Assembly (NCBI GenBank): GCA_937928545.1
Contig: CALGJQ010000025.1
Coordinates: 62,001-126,000, forward strand
Source of the DNA: an uncultured Verrucomicrobiales bacterium
Lineage (GTDB): Bacteria > Verrucomicrobiota > Verrucomicrobiia > Verrucomicrobiales > Akkermansiaceae
Direction: 5' to 3'
DNA: 64,000 nt
Shown piece after piece: positions 52,495 to 61,351 of this stretch (position 1 is the first letter of the stretch; every line of letters begins with the position of its first letter). Under the pieces are notes generated by a model that ran no database searches, was not told the DNA's origin, and worked only from the letters and a program-made list of their open reading frames with translations. The translations under genes were made by a program, and so were the position numbers.

Positions 52495-52682
52495 CGTCTG
52501 GAAAAATTGGCACAGTCATTTTCGGACAGAATCACTGAGACCCTCGAATGTAACTTTATGCAAAATAGGAAGCACATAGCACCCTAGCAAGCCCCAAAGC
52601 CCGAATTGGAAAAATAATGCAATTTAATGCACTTATTTCTTGCGGAAATTTGGTGAGAGTTTACCTAAAGAGAAACACTATT

Positions 52683-54218
52683 ATGACGTTTCGAAAAACA
52701 ATCAGCCTCCCCTTCGCATGCCTTCTTGTCACTCAACCTTGCTCGGCAGATCTTTTCCCGGATGGCGACTTCGAAAACGGCCTTGGGTCCTGGTTTGAGC
52801 TCGGCAGCGGTGGAACCTTCGCCTTCAGCTACCCCACCAGCGGCGGAAACCCAGATGGCTACGGCATCATCGACAACAGCGCTGCTGATGGAGGCTTCGG
52901 AATTTGGATCAGTAACAATGAAGTTCCATACACCCTCGATGAACTCGGGCTCGTCGCAGGAAATAAATACAAGTTCACCCAAGACATGCAGCTCCTCTCC
53001 GGACCCAAGATCGGAGGCTTCAAACTCGACTTTACCAACGCCGGAGAAAATGTCTCATCCTCCGGCGAACTTTTCCCCGACCTCATCGGAGACGGCAGCA
53101 CTTGGGAGACCTACACTTTCGAAATCGACATTCCGGCCGATGTTGATGGCTTCAAAGTCGTCCCTCTTTGGGGAGCTGAGTCATCCGTCGCCTATGACAA
53201 TATCGGATTTGACCCCACTCCAATTTTGCCACCGGTAGAACCTCCCGTGGTCGAACCCAGCAGCGAGCCTCAATTATCCGAAGGCACTCTCGTCACTTGG
53301 GTTCCTACCAATTCAGAGAAATTCCACCAGCCCCAGTCATCCCAAGATGGCACCACCTGGACTGACCTCGGCCCTGCTTTCCTCGGCACTGAAACCACCA
53401 CCATTCTCGATCCAGACTCAGCTCCATTTCATCGCGTCCAAGAAAAAGAACCTGCAGGTGAACAAGCTATCATCAACGGAGACTTCGAAATCGCTGATGC
53501 CGCTAATCCTGACTGCCCCGAAAGTTGGGCCTGCCTGTCCACTTCAGGTCAGCTCCCAACCAGAATTGAAAGCGATGCCTCTTCGGGCTCCGCTTCCATC
53601 CGTATTGCAGTTCAAAACGATGATTCTGGCTCACCAAACCAAGCTGAAATCCAGCAAAATCTCATCAACGCAGGCGGATTTGTCACCCCAGGAGAGAGCT
53701 ACACTTTCTCATTTTCGGCGAAACAAATCAGCTATGGAGTCAGTTACGTACAAAACTACAGCGTTCAATGGGTTGATGGCACTGGAGCCGTCATTAATGG
53801 CGCTGGAATTGACTTCACCCCCTTCGACGGAGGAGACGGATCTTGGGCAGAAATTTCAGTCCCAAACCTCGTCGCCCCTGCCTCAGCTGGCGGAGTCTTC
53901 ATTCAGATCTTTGGAGCAACTGGAGCAGTTCCTGGAGTCGATGCCAAAGGCGAAGTCTTGATCGACAATATCAGCCTATCGCTTGGTGGCGGTGCTGTTC
54001 CCGTAAATCTCGACACCACCACTGAGCCCGGCATCGGAATCACCCAGCTCGCTAAGTCAGGTGTCCTTTACAAAGCCCAGCAATCCGAAGACCTCCAGAA
54101 CTTCACTGATCTGACCGGTACCTTCACCGGAAACGGACAAGCCATCGGAGCAGGCATCCCAGACGGAGGCCCCTCTCACTTCTTCCGCGTCCTCGAAATC
54201 CCAATCGTCGCCGACTAA
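52683..54218 (+). CDS. Secreted protein with two CBM4/9-like carbohydrate-binding modules
   Basis: I start at ATG 52683 (MTFRKTISLPFACLLVTQPCSA), which gives a signal peptide. A frame upstream starts at 52617. The 511-residue protein has two jelly-roll modules. The first spans about 22-180 (LFPDGDFENGLGSWFELGSG). The second spans about 267-440 (AIINGDFEIADAANPDCPESW, TPGESYTFSFSAKQ). A Pro-rich linker (PPVEPPVVEPSSEP) follows the first. Both modules are followed by the short verrucomicrobial tail (SQDGTTWTDLGPAFLG...FHRV and QSEDLQNFTDLTGTFTG...FFRV). No catalytic domain is seen. It may bind polysaccharide at the surface. Confidence 0.75.
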   Translation: MTFRKTISLPFACLLVTQPCSADLFPDGDFENGLGSWFELGSGGTFAFSYPTSGGNPDGYGIIDNSAADGGFGIWISNNEVPYTLDELGLVAGNKYKFTQDMQLLSGPKIGGFKLDFTNAGENVSSSGELFPDLIGDGSTWETYTFEIDIPADVDGFKVVPLWGAESSVAYDNIGFDPTPILPPVEPPVVEPSSEPQLSEGTLVTWVPTNSEKFHQPQSSQDGTTWTDLGPAFLGTETTTILDPDSAPFHRVQEKEPAGEQAIINGDFEIADAANPDCPESWACLSTSGQLPTRIESDASSGSASIRIAVQNDDSGSPNQAEIQQNLINAGGFVTPGESYTFSFSAKQISYGVSYVQNYSVQWVDGTGAVINGAGIDFTPFDGGDGSWAEISVPNLVAPASAGGVFIQIFGATGAVPGVDAKGEVLIDNISLSLGGGAVPVNLDTTTEPGIGITQLAKSGVLYKAQQSEDLQNFTDLTGTFTGNGQAIGAGIPDGGPSHFFRVLEIPIVAD

Positions 54219-54937
54219 ACGCGACGCCACTTCGTCACCAAGGACACCGTCCACTGAAACTTTCGGGCGGTCTCGCGAATCAGAAACGGTTCGTCGGCGG
54301 CTTCGATCAACTCGAAGCTTCCGGCGAGTTCTTTTTCTAACCAATCACGCGTCCTCTCCTCCGGCCAATTCTCCTTCTTGGTAAAGTCCTCCAACCAAGT
54401 GCAAGGCGTCGCCAACACCAACTCCCCACCCTGCTTCACCAAATCCGGCAAGCGCTTTAAAAACTTCCGCGGCTCAGGCAATCGACACACCAAGTTCGCA
54501 GCATGCACCCGATCAAAAGCTCCCAAGTCCTCCCGCAAATTCATCGCATCCCCCACCTCGAAGGTCACCCCCACTCCATCAATCCCTTCCGGTCTTGAAA
54601 CTTCCAGTTCACTATAATCTGAAGCCTCTTCAAGACGTCGACACATCATCTTGCCGCCACCCCGGATCTCCTCGGCCGCGTCGATAAAGGCCTTTGAAAA
54701 ATCAATCCCAATCACCTCATCACTCTCGCGACTCATTTCTAAACTCGACCTCCCCACTGCACACCCCACATCGAGAGATCTCCTCACCTGTCCTCCCGAA
54801 AAATGACTCACCGTCCTAAGCGGAAAATCAAGCGCTTCACGAGGCCCTTTCTCCCAAGGAAGAATTTCTTTCGCCTTTCCATAATGAAAAAGGAGGTATT
54901 CTCCGACATATTGATCGGATTCGTAAACTTCTGACAT
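54215..54937 (-). CDS. 4-mercaptohistidine N1-methyltransferase-like SAM methyltransferase (OvoA C-terminal type)
   Basis: The 240-residue protein has the pattern of the C-terminal domain of OvoA, which methylates the imidazole in ovothiol synthesis: YESDQYVGEYLLFHYG at the N-terminus, SLDVGCAVGRSSLEMS (SAM site), GIDFSKAFI, AANLVCRLPEPRKFL, LATPCTWLEDFT, and FLIRETARKFQW near the end. The sulfoxide-synthase half of OvoA is not in this window, so it is either encoded elsewhere or the enzyme uses another substrate. Its stop overlaps the upstream convergent gene (CTAA). Confidence 0.82.
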   Translation of the reverse strand: MSEVYESDQYVGEYLLFHYGKAKEILPWEKGPREALDFPLRTVSHFSGGQVRRSLDVGCAVGRSSLEMSRESDEVIGIDFSKAFIDAAEEIRGGGKMMCRRLEEASDYSELEVSRPEGIDGVGVTFEVGDAMNLREDLGAFDRVHAANLVCRLPEPRKFLKRLPDLVKQGGELVLATPCTWLEDFTKKENWPEERTRDWLEKELAGSFELIEAADEPFLIRETARKFQWTVSLVTKWRRV

Positions 54938-55085
54938 ACCTTGCCAATCAAGCCCCTAAAACGCCAATGTCTAGACCGAAGGCAACTTAGATCGATTGAA
55001 TCGAAAAATTTCCATTGTTCTTTGAACAAAGATCGGCGAATTTAGTCAAAAGTTCCGTAACGATAATTCTAATTCATTCCCCCTC

Positions 55086-55775
55086 ATGAAGCATCCTCTT
55101 CTCCTTCCCCTCCTAGCAGCCATCGCTTTTGGCCTCGCATCCTGTGCCTCGGTCAAAACCGCCGTAAGCAAAATCCAAGGTCCTTTAAAGCCCACGGCTA
55201 CCAAAACCATCCCTATCAAAAAGACTGCCACCCCTGTAAAAGCAGTCACCGCTCAGAAATCAACCTTCGCTAGACTGCAAGAGAAAGGCTTCAAGCTCCC
55301 AAGTCTTTTCCGCAAAACCCCGCCTGTCGTAGAGATTAAAAAGGCAGGTCCGTCCAAAGCCATTGCCAAGAAAACCACGAGCAAGAAGTCCTACGCTAAG
55401 AAAACTAGCAGTAAAAAAGCCACCACAAAGAAGTCGAAGCCCTCGAAAGCCGATCTTCTTGCTTGGAAGAAAAAGGAATCAGCCAAGAAAGAAAAGGCCC
55501 TTGTCCCGAAAGACTTCGACCCTTCCGATCTGGATGTTGATGGCCAAATCCCTTCATACGGGATCCTCCCCTCGCTCAAACCTGGAGGTAGCACCTCGAT
55601 CGAAGACATCGATGAAGCAGCCATCCTCCCGGCCGACGTCGCTAATTTGCCCTCCATCCCGAGTATTCCCAGTGTCCCTAGCATCCCTAAGCCCGTAAGA
55701 ACTCCGGATCTCTCCACTGTTCCCGACTACCTCAAGCCAGTCGGTCCCGTTCCCTCAATCAAGAGAGGCGAATAA
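55086..55775 (+). CDS. Lys-rich lipoprotein with a Pro-rich repeat end
   Basis: The 229-residue protein has a lipoprotein signal (AAIAFGLASC). A long Lys/Thr/Ser-rich middle (TTSKKSYAKKTSSKKATTKKSKPSK) is basic enough to bind peptidoglycan or nucleic acid. Near residue 195 is a run of IPSIPSVPSIP repeats. The layout recalls the lipoprotein at 25651-26361. It lies 63 bp before ychF but has its own likely promoter. Function unknown. Confidence 0.72.
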   Translation: MKHPLLLPLLAAIAFGLASCASVKTAVSKIQGPLKPTATKTIPIKKTATPVKAVTAQKSTFARLQEKGFKLPSLFRKTPPVVEIKKAGPSKAIAKKTTSKKSYAKKTSSKKATTKKSKPSKADLLAWKKKESAKKEKALVPKDFDPSDLDVDGQIPSYGILPSLKPGGSTSIEDIDEAAILPADVANLPSIPSIPSVPSIPKPVRTPDLSTVPDYLKPVGPVPSIKRGE

Positions 55776-55838
55776 AAATTCACTTCTCGTGAGTTGGGGG
55801 TTTTCACTCCCGTCATCCTGCGCTAAAGCCTCGGCATC

Positions 55839-56954
55839 ATGCTCAAGGCCGGAATCGTAGGAATGCCAAATGTAGGGAAGTCCACCCTCTTCAACGCCCT
55901 CACGCGCACTCGCAATGCCGAGGCCGCGAACTATCCCTTCTGCACCATTGACCCCAACGTGGGCATGGTCACCGTCCCGGACTCCCGCTTGGACAAGCTC
56001 TCCGAGATGTCCAAGTCCACCAAGGTCATTCCCACCGCCATCGAATTCGTCGACATCGCCGGCCTTGTCGAAGGCGCCTCCGAAGGAGCGGGCCTTGGAA
56101 ACAAGTTCCTCGCCAACATTCGCGAAGTCGATGCCATCGTTCAAGTCGTTCGCTGCTTCGAAAACGACGACATCATTCACGAACTCGGCACCGTCGACCC
56201 CACGCGTGACATCGAAATCATCAACTCCGAGCTCATCCTCGCCGACCTCGCCGCTCTCGATAAACGAAAGCAGTCCCGCGAGAAAAAAGCCAAATCCGGC
56301 GACAAGGAATCCAAAGCTGAAGTCGACCTCATCCTCAAGCTCCTCCCCCACCTCGACGCCGGAAAACCCGCCCTCACTGCCGACCTCAGCGATGACGAAC
56401 GCGAGCTCATGCGCGAGTTCTTCCTCCTCTCTTCAAAGCGCACCATCTTCGCCTGCAACGTCAACGAATCTGACCTCGCTGGAGCCGTCAAAGACCCCGC
56501 ATCTCACCCTCTCGTCGCGAAAGTCAAAGACTACGCCGCCGAATCTCACGGGGCCGAGATCATTGTCATCTCAGCTCAAATCGAAGAAGAACTCGTCGAG
56601 CTCTCCCCCGAAGAAGCCACCGAATTCCTCGGCGACATGGGCGTCACCGACTCCGGAGTCTCCGACCTCATCAAAGCCGTCTACCACCTCCTCGGTCTCC
56701 GCACCTACATTACGACCGGTGAACAAGAGACCCGCGCTTGGACCATCACCGATGGCGACAAAGCCCCCGCCGCCGCCGGAGTCATCCACGGAGACTTCGA
56801 GCGAGGCTTCATCGCAGCCGAGGTCATCCACTACGATGACTTCGTCGCCCTCGGAGGCAAAGCCGCTGGTCGCGAAGCCGGCAAACTCCGGGTCGAAGGA
56901 AAAGAATACGTCGTCAAAGACGGCGACGTCATCGAATTCCGCTTCAACGTTTAA
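55839..56954 (+). CDS. ychF: Redox-responsive ATPase YchF
   Basis: The 371-residue P-loop protein has [14 protein letters not shown] (Walker A), [10 protein letters not shown] (switch I), [20 protein letters not shown] (switch II) and a C-terminal TGS domain ([15 protein letters not shown]...[10 protein letters not shown]). The NxxE-type change in the G4 region (CNVNESDL) makes it prefer ATP over GTP. It is highly conserved and binds ribosomes. It is the last gene before a 225-bp gap with no gene. Confidence 0.95.
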   Translation: MLKAGIVGMPNVGKSTLFNALTRTRNAEAANYPFCTIDPNVGMVTVPDSRLDKLSEMSKSTKVIPTAIEFVDIAGLVEGASEGAGLGNKFLANIREVDAIVQVVRCFENDDIIHELGTVDPTRDIEIINSELILADLAALDKRKQSREKKAKSGDKESKAEVDLILKLLPHLDAGKPALTADLSDDERELMREFFLLSSKRTIFACNVNESDLAGAVKDPASHPLVAKVKDYAAESHGAEIIVISAQIEEELVELSPEEATEFLGDMGVTDSGVSDLIKAVYHLLGLRTYITTGEQETRAWTITDGDKAPAAAGVIHGDFERGFIAAEVIHYDDFVALGGKAAGREAGKLRVEGKEYVVKDGDVIEFRFNV

Positions 56955-57179
56955 ACGTTTGCCGACGCCAGGCTTCTCCGCGTTTCAACGCGTCAGCTCA
57001 CCCCTCTCATTCTCCCTTGCACCACTTTGGCGACTTTCGCCGCAAACTGGTCGGACTACCCCAGTGAAATTAGGACGGCCTACGTTGAAGGAACAAAAAC
57101 GAGGCCTCCGACAGAAGAATGTCCCAAGCGTGGATTTCCTCCTTTAAAAACTTCCGACCACCCTTAGCTTCCTTCATCC

Positions 57180-58664
57180 ATGAGACCCCTCTCGATTCTT
57201 TTCACCCTTTCTCTCTCCATTCCTCTCCTTGCTCAACTCAAGGAGCCTCCAATCAAACCCATCGGTGCCATCGCGCCCGCGCCCACCATTTATGACTCCG
57301 TCGTAAAGATCGAGGTCGCCACCCAAGTCCCCGACTACCGCACTCCTTGGAACAGTGGACGCTTCTCGGGCGGCACCGGCACCGGCTTCATCATCGGCCC
57401 AAACCAAATCCTCACCAACGCCCACGTCGTTTCTGATAACCGCCGCCTCCTCGTCACTCGCCGCGGATCGTCCCAAAAGCACGTCGCCCGCGTTCGCCAC
57501 ATTGCTCACGATTGCGATCTCGCCCTCATCGAGCTTCAAGACTTCAAACCCTTCGAAGGACTCCCCCACCTTGAGATTGGCGGCATGCCCAAGCTCGAAA
57601 GCCGCGTCTCCGCCATCGGCTATCCCGTCGGCGGCGAGCGCCTCTCCGTCACGCAAGGAGTCGTCTCCCGCATCGACTTCAGCAGCTACAGCCACTCCCG
57701 CGCCGACTCTCACCTCGTCATCCAGATCGACGCCGCCATCAATCCCGGCAATTCCGGCGGGCCCGTCATTCAAGACAAAAAAGTGGTTGGTGTGGCCTTC
57801 CAAGGAAACACCCAAGCCGACAACGTGGGCTACATCATTCCCACCCCGGTCGTAAAACGCTTCCTTACCGACATCTCGGACGGAAAATACGACTACTATA
57901 TGGACTTGGGAATTTCACCCTTCCCTCTCTTCAATCCCGCCATGCGCCGGGCCTTTGATCTTCCTGAAGATGGCAAAGGAGTTCTCGTCGCCAATGTCGT
58001 TCCTGATGGCCCCGCCGATGGAGTCTTAGAAAAAGGTGACGTCCTCCTGAGCATCGACGGAAATCCTATCGACAGCGCTGGCAACATTAGCATCGGCGGT
58101 GAATTCGTCGACATGAATGAAATCGTTGAGCGCAAATTCGCAGGAGATAAAGTGGCCTTCACCCTCATCCGCAAAGGCAACAAGATCGATAAAGAACTCA
58201 CTCTCAAAAAATTCCCCTACTCCCGCATTTACGCCATTCAATATGAACAAATCCCCCGCTTCACCTTTTTTGCGGGCCTCGTTTTTCAGCCACTCGACCT
58301 GAACCTCTTCGCCAGCTACAAGTTCGATAACCGCCGCCTTCGTCAGATATACGCCGACTACATCTCCGAGGGCCTTTTCCGAGAGATGGCAGACGTCGTC
58401 GTCCTGACTCGAGTCGAAAAAGACAGCCTCACCACCCGCATGGGAGGCTTCACCGGACTCGTCGTCGAAGAGGTCAATGGAACGAAGATCAAAAACCTCC
58501 GCCAATTCCATGAAATCCTAAACGCCCCTGAGCCGCCCGAGTATCACGTCATCAAGTTCAACGGAGCCAGCCGCCCTCTGGTCATTCCTTCCGCCGAAGT
58601 GCCCGCCGCTCAAAAACGCATCATGGCTCAAAGCGGCATCACCAAGGCAGCCCAACTCGACTAA
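57180..58664 (+). CDS. Exported DegP/HtrA-like serine protease
   Basis: The 494-residue protein has a signal peptide (MRPLSILFTLSLSIPLLAQ). The trypsin-like triad is intact: His in ILTNAHVV, Asp in HDCDLALI and Ser in NPGNSGGP. It continues with a PDZ-like module near 255-345 (GVLVANVVPDGPADGVLEKGDVLLSIDGNPI) and a second PDZ-like module at the end (TGLVVEEVNGTKIKNL). Family members degrade or fold misfolded proteins in the periplasm. The next gene, 40 bp on, is a paralogue with a damaged triad. Confidence 0.9.
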   Translation: MRPLSILFTLSLSIPLLAQLKEPPIKPIGAIAPAPTIYDSVVKIEVATQVPDYRTPWNSGRFSGGTGTGFIIGPNQILTNAHVVSDNRRLLVTRRGSSQKHVARVRHIAHDCDLALIELQDFKPFEGLPHLEIGGMPKLESRVSAIGYPVGGERLSVTQGVVSRIDFSSYSHSRADSHLVIQIDAAINPGNSGGPVIQDKKVVGVAFQGNTQADNVGYIIPTPVVKRFLTDISDGKYDYYMDLGISPFPLFNPAMRRAFDLPEDGKGVLVANVVPDGPADGVLEKGDVLLSIDGNPIDSAGNISIGGEFVDMNEIVERKFAGDKVAFTLIRKGNKIDKELTLKKFPYSRIYAIQYEQIPRFTFFAGLVFQPLDLNLFASYKFDNRRLRQIYADYISEGLFREMADVVVLTRVEKDSLTTRMGGFTGLVVEEVNGTKIKNLRQFHEILNAPEPPEYHVIKFNGASRPLVIPSAEVPAAQKRIMAQSGITKAAQLD

Positions 58665-58704
58665 AACCAATTTTCTCAATTAACCTCTCTCGGAACCCAA
58701 TTCC

Positions 58705-60162
58705 ATGAAATCACTTCTCGCTCTCTTCCTGACTCTCTCCCTCCCCCTCCTCGCGGGGCCCGAAAAGTCAGTCATTCGTGTCAACTCGACCATTCAGAAC
58801 TTCAGCGCCTCTCAACCCTGGGAAAAGGCTCCTTCCCGTTCTCGGCGTGGCCTCGGAACGATCCTTCCCGGCAACCGCATTCTCACCACCGCGGCCATGG
58901 CGACTGACGCCACCTACATCGAGCTTCAGTCCGCTGACAGCACCCAGACTGTCACCGCGAAAGTCAGCATGATCGATTACGATGCGAACCTTGCTTTGCT
59001 CGTCCCCGACAGTGAGCCCGGTTTCCTCGCCAAACTCACCCCCGCTGAAATCGCAGCCCCACCAAAGCCAGGCGAGCAACTGAGCCTCCTCCAGTTTGAA
59101 AACAATGGCGACCCGCTCTCCACCACCGGCACCATTCGTTCCATGGAGCTTCTCAGCACCTTCGTCACCGGACGATACTTCCTCTGCTACACCTTAAAGG
59201 CCTCCATGCAGACCTCCGGAAATTCCTTCACTCTCCCCGCCTTCGTCGATGGCAAACTCGCCGGCATCCTCACCAGCTACGACGCTAAAGACCAGATCAG
59301 CGACCTCATCTCCGTCGATATCATTGCCGCTTTCCTTAAGGACGCCTCCGATGGGAAATACGAAGGCTTTCCAAGCCTCGGAGTCGGCACCACCACCACC
59401 GAAGACCCACACTTCCGTGGCTGGCTCAAGCTCCCTGAAGATCAAGGAGGACTCTACATCACCCGCATTCTCCCCGGTGGTTCCGGCGACCTCGCTGGCC
59501 TTAAAAAAGGCGACGTCATCCTCAACGTCAGTGGCAACGACCTCGACCGCCGCGGCTACTTTCAACATCCAAAATACGGCACCCTTTACTGGCCACACCT
59601 CGTCAAAGGAGCTCCCCTCATGGGAGAAAAAATTCCCGTCCAAATTCTCCGCGACGGAAAACAAGAGACGATCGAAGTCACCCTAAAAAAGAGCCCTTCG
59701 CCCCTCGTTCCCACTCATCGCTTTGATCAAGCTCCCCCCTTCCTCATCAAAGGAGGCCTCGTCTTCCAAGAACTCTCCAGACCATACTTGGAAGCCTTTG
59801 GAAAAGATTGGTCCACTCGTGCCCCCCTCAACCTTCTCGACGTGCTCAGCAGTCCAGAAGATTATGAAAAGGGACGGCGGCGCGTCGTGGTCCTGACCCG
59901 CGTCGTCGCCACCGAGGCCACCATCGGCTACGACCGCCTCGCCAGCCAAATCATCAAGTCCGTCAATGGAGAGCCCGTAGCTGGACTCCCTGAACTCGCC
60001 GAAGCCTTAGAAAAAACTCCCGCCACCGGCATTCACATCATCGAAACTGACGAAGAACCCTATCAGATCTTCCTCGACGAATACCTCTCGGATCAAGTCG
60101 ACGCTGACTTCCTCAAGCGCGGCCTTCCTATCCTGAAGCGCCTCTACGAAGTCAAAAAATAG
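58705..60162 (+). CDS. Protease-dead paralogue of the upstream DegP-like enzyme
   Basis: The 485-residue protein has a signal peptide (MKSLLALFLTLSLPLLAG) and the same order of domains as its neighbour. By eye alignment the His of TNAHVV is replaced (ILTTAAMA), the Asp of DCDLAL is Asn (YDANLALL), and the Ser region GNSGGP is changed (SGNSFTLPAF). It should therefore be inactive as a protease. Its PDZ-like part is kept (GLYITRILPGGSGDLAGLKKGDVILNVSGNDL). It may regulate or scaffold the active copy, which is 40 bp upstream and probably co-transcribed. Confidence 0.82.
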   Translation: MKSLLALFLTLSLPLLAGPEKSVIRVNSTIQNFSASQPWEKAPSRSRRGLGTILPGNRILTTAAMATDATYIELQSADSTQTVTAKVSMIDYDANLALLVPDSEPGFLAKLTPAEIAAPPKPGEQLSLLQFENNGDPLSTTGTIRSMELLSTFVTGRYFLCYTLKASMQTSGNSFTLPAFVDGKLAGILTSYDAKDQISDLISVDIIAAFLKDASDGKYEGFPSLGVGTTTTEDPHFRGWLKLPEDQGGLYITRILPGGSGDLAGLKKGDVILNVSGNDLDRRGYFQHPKYGTLYWPHLVKGAPLMGEKIPVQILRDGKQETIEVTLKKSPSPLVPTHRFDQAPPFLIKGGLVFQELSRPYLEAFGKDWSTRAPLNLLDVLSSPEDYEKGRRRVVVLTRVVATEATIGYDRLASQIIKSVNGEPVAGLPELAEALEKTPATGIHIIETDEEPYQIFLDEYLSDQVDADFLKRGLPILKRLYEVKK

Positions 60163-60174
60163 GGCCAGCCAGAA

Positions 60175-61155
60175 TTACTTCTGGGGAATCTTCAGCACCT
60201 GTCTCAAGCGGATCACATCAGACCGGAGCCCGTTAGCCTTCTTAATACTGGAGACACTCACCCCGTGGCGACGAGCAATCCCGCTCAAGGTATCCCCTTT
60301 CACCACTCGATACGTCACTGCTTTAGGAACGACCTTTGGTTCAGGCTTAGGCTCAGGTTTTGGTTCGGGCTTGGGCTCAGGTTTCTTTTCTGGTTCAGGC
60401 TCAGGCTCAGGTTTCGACTCTTCTTCCACCTTAGGAGGCATCGTCTCGCTCGCCCCTTCCCCTGATGAATCAATCGGCTTCGATGACTCCGGAAACATGT
60501 CGATGACATCCGGAGTTTCCACCTCCTCTGCAACTTCCGCAATCGATGTTGCCGTCCCTTCTTCCTTCACTGGCTCAGGCTCATCGATCCTTCTCAACTC
60601 AGGCCGCATCAACTCAGGAGTTTCCTCTGGCTTAATCTCGACAATCGGAGGAGTGGCGACTTCAGGAGTCCGGTTTGTAGAAGCCAAGGGAGAAATTGGA
60701 GAACCCACTTCACCAACCCGTCTTAGCATCGTCAATTGATGCAAAGCGATCCCTGAAGAATCAGTGAAGACTTGTGCATGGTGCCGATGAAACCCGGCTC
60801 TCAAGTATTTAATCTCATGCAGGAAAAGCTCTTGCTCCGTAAAACCCCAAACCACGGACCACTCACGATACTTCTCACCGTTAAACGTCTCGGCAATTGC
60901 TCGATACTGATTTGCTCCATCCTCAAGACGACCTTCAACCGTCGAAAAATATTGTTCTCCGGGCAGGTTTTCCATTTGCAGCTGCAGCCCAGCCTTACTG
61001 GTCCAAGGAGAGAATCGAGCTTCCCGCGCCAACTCCGCAGTAGAAGCGACAGACTCATTTTGATCGACCATTTTCTTTTCCTTCTGACCACAGGAGGTCA
61101 AAAGAGCTGCTAGACCGATAACGAGAGGGAAATTTCCTAAGGAAGGTTTTTTCAT
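60175..61155 (-). CDS. LysM-domain lipoprotein with Pro/Glu/Lys repeats
   Basis: The 326-residue protein has a lipoprotein signal ([10 protein letters not shown]). Residues from about 235 to 275 hold [19 protein letters not shown] repeats, a stiff charged linker. The end is a LysM domain ([29 protein letters not shown]) that binds GlcNAc chains of peptidoglycan. The N-terminal 150 residues are unrecognised. The protein could bridge a membrane and the cell wall. It is convergent with the dead-protease gene, with 12 bp between. Confidence 0.88.
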   Translation of the reverse strand: MKKPSLGNFPLVIGLAALLTSCGQKEKKMVDQNESVASTAELAREARFSPWTSKAGLQLQMENLPGEQYFSTVEGRLEDGANQYRAIAETFNGEKYREWSVVWGFTEQELFLHEIKYLRAGFHRHHAQVFTDSSGIALHQLTMLRRVGEVGSPISPLASTNRTPEVATPPIVEIKPEETPELMRPELRRIDEPEPVKEEGTATSIAEVAEEVETPDVIDMFPESSKPIDSSGEGASETMPPKVEEESKPEPEPEPEKKPEPKPEPKPEPKPEPKVVPKAVTYRVVKGDTLSGIARRHGVSVSSIKKANGLRSDVIRLRQVLKIPQK

Positions 61156-61293
61156 GAAGAACTATAGATGGGGGTTGAGCCAAGCTTGGGGGTCAAACTC
61201 GCCTTCGGCGGGAACCTAGCACCCCTTTTCGGCGATGAGAAGCGCCCAATTTCGATTGCACGCATTCTTTCTCGCTCCAAAAATAGCCGAAAA

Positions 61294-61324
61294 AACCACC
61301 TTCCCAAATGATGGGAAGGTGGTT
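61294..61324 (-). terminator. Rho-independent terminator after the autotransporter gene
   Basis: AACCACCTTCCCA and TGGGAAGGTGGTT form a 13-bp stem with a five-base loop, followed on the minus strand by TTTTTT. It closes the transcript of the gene ending at 61352. The rest of 61156-61293 shows no gene. Confidence 0.92.
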
Positions 61325-61351
61325 GAAATCAGATTCTAGTGCTTCGAAGGC

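Noticed and set aside
56955..57179. Open frame after ychF (57 codons past its stop)
   Set aside because: No motif or start context. The stretch has a short palindrome CGCGTTTCAACGCG and nothing else recognisable.
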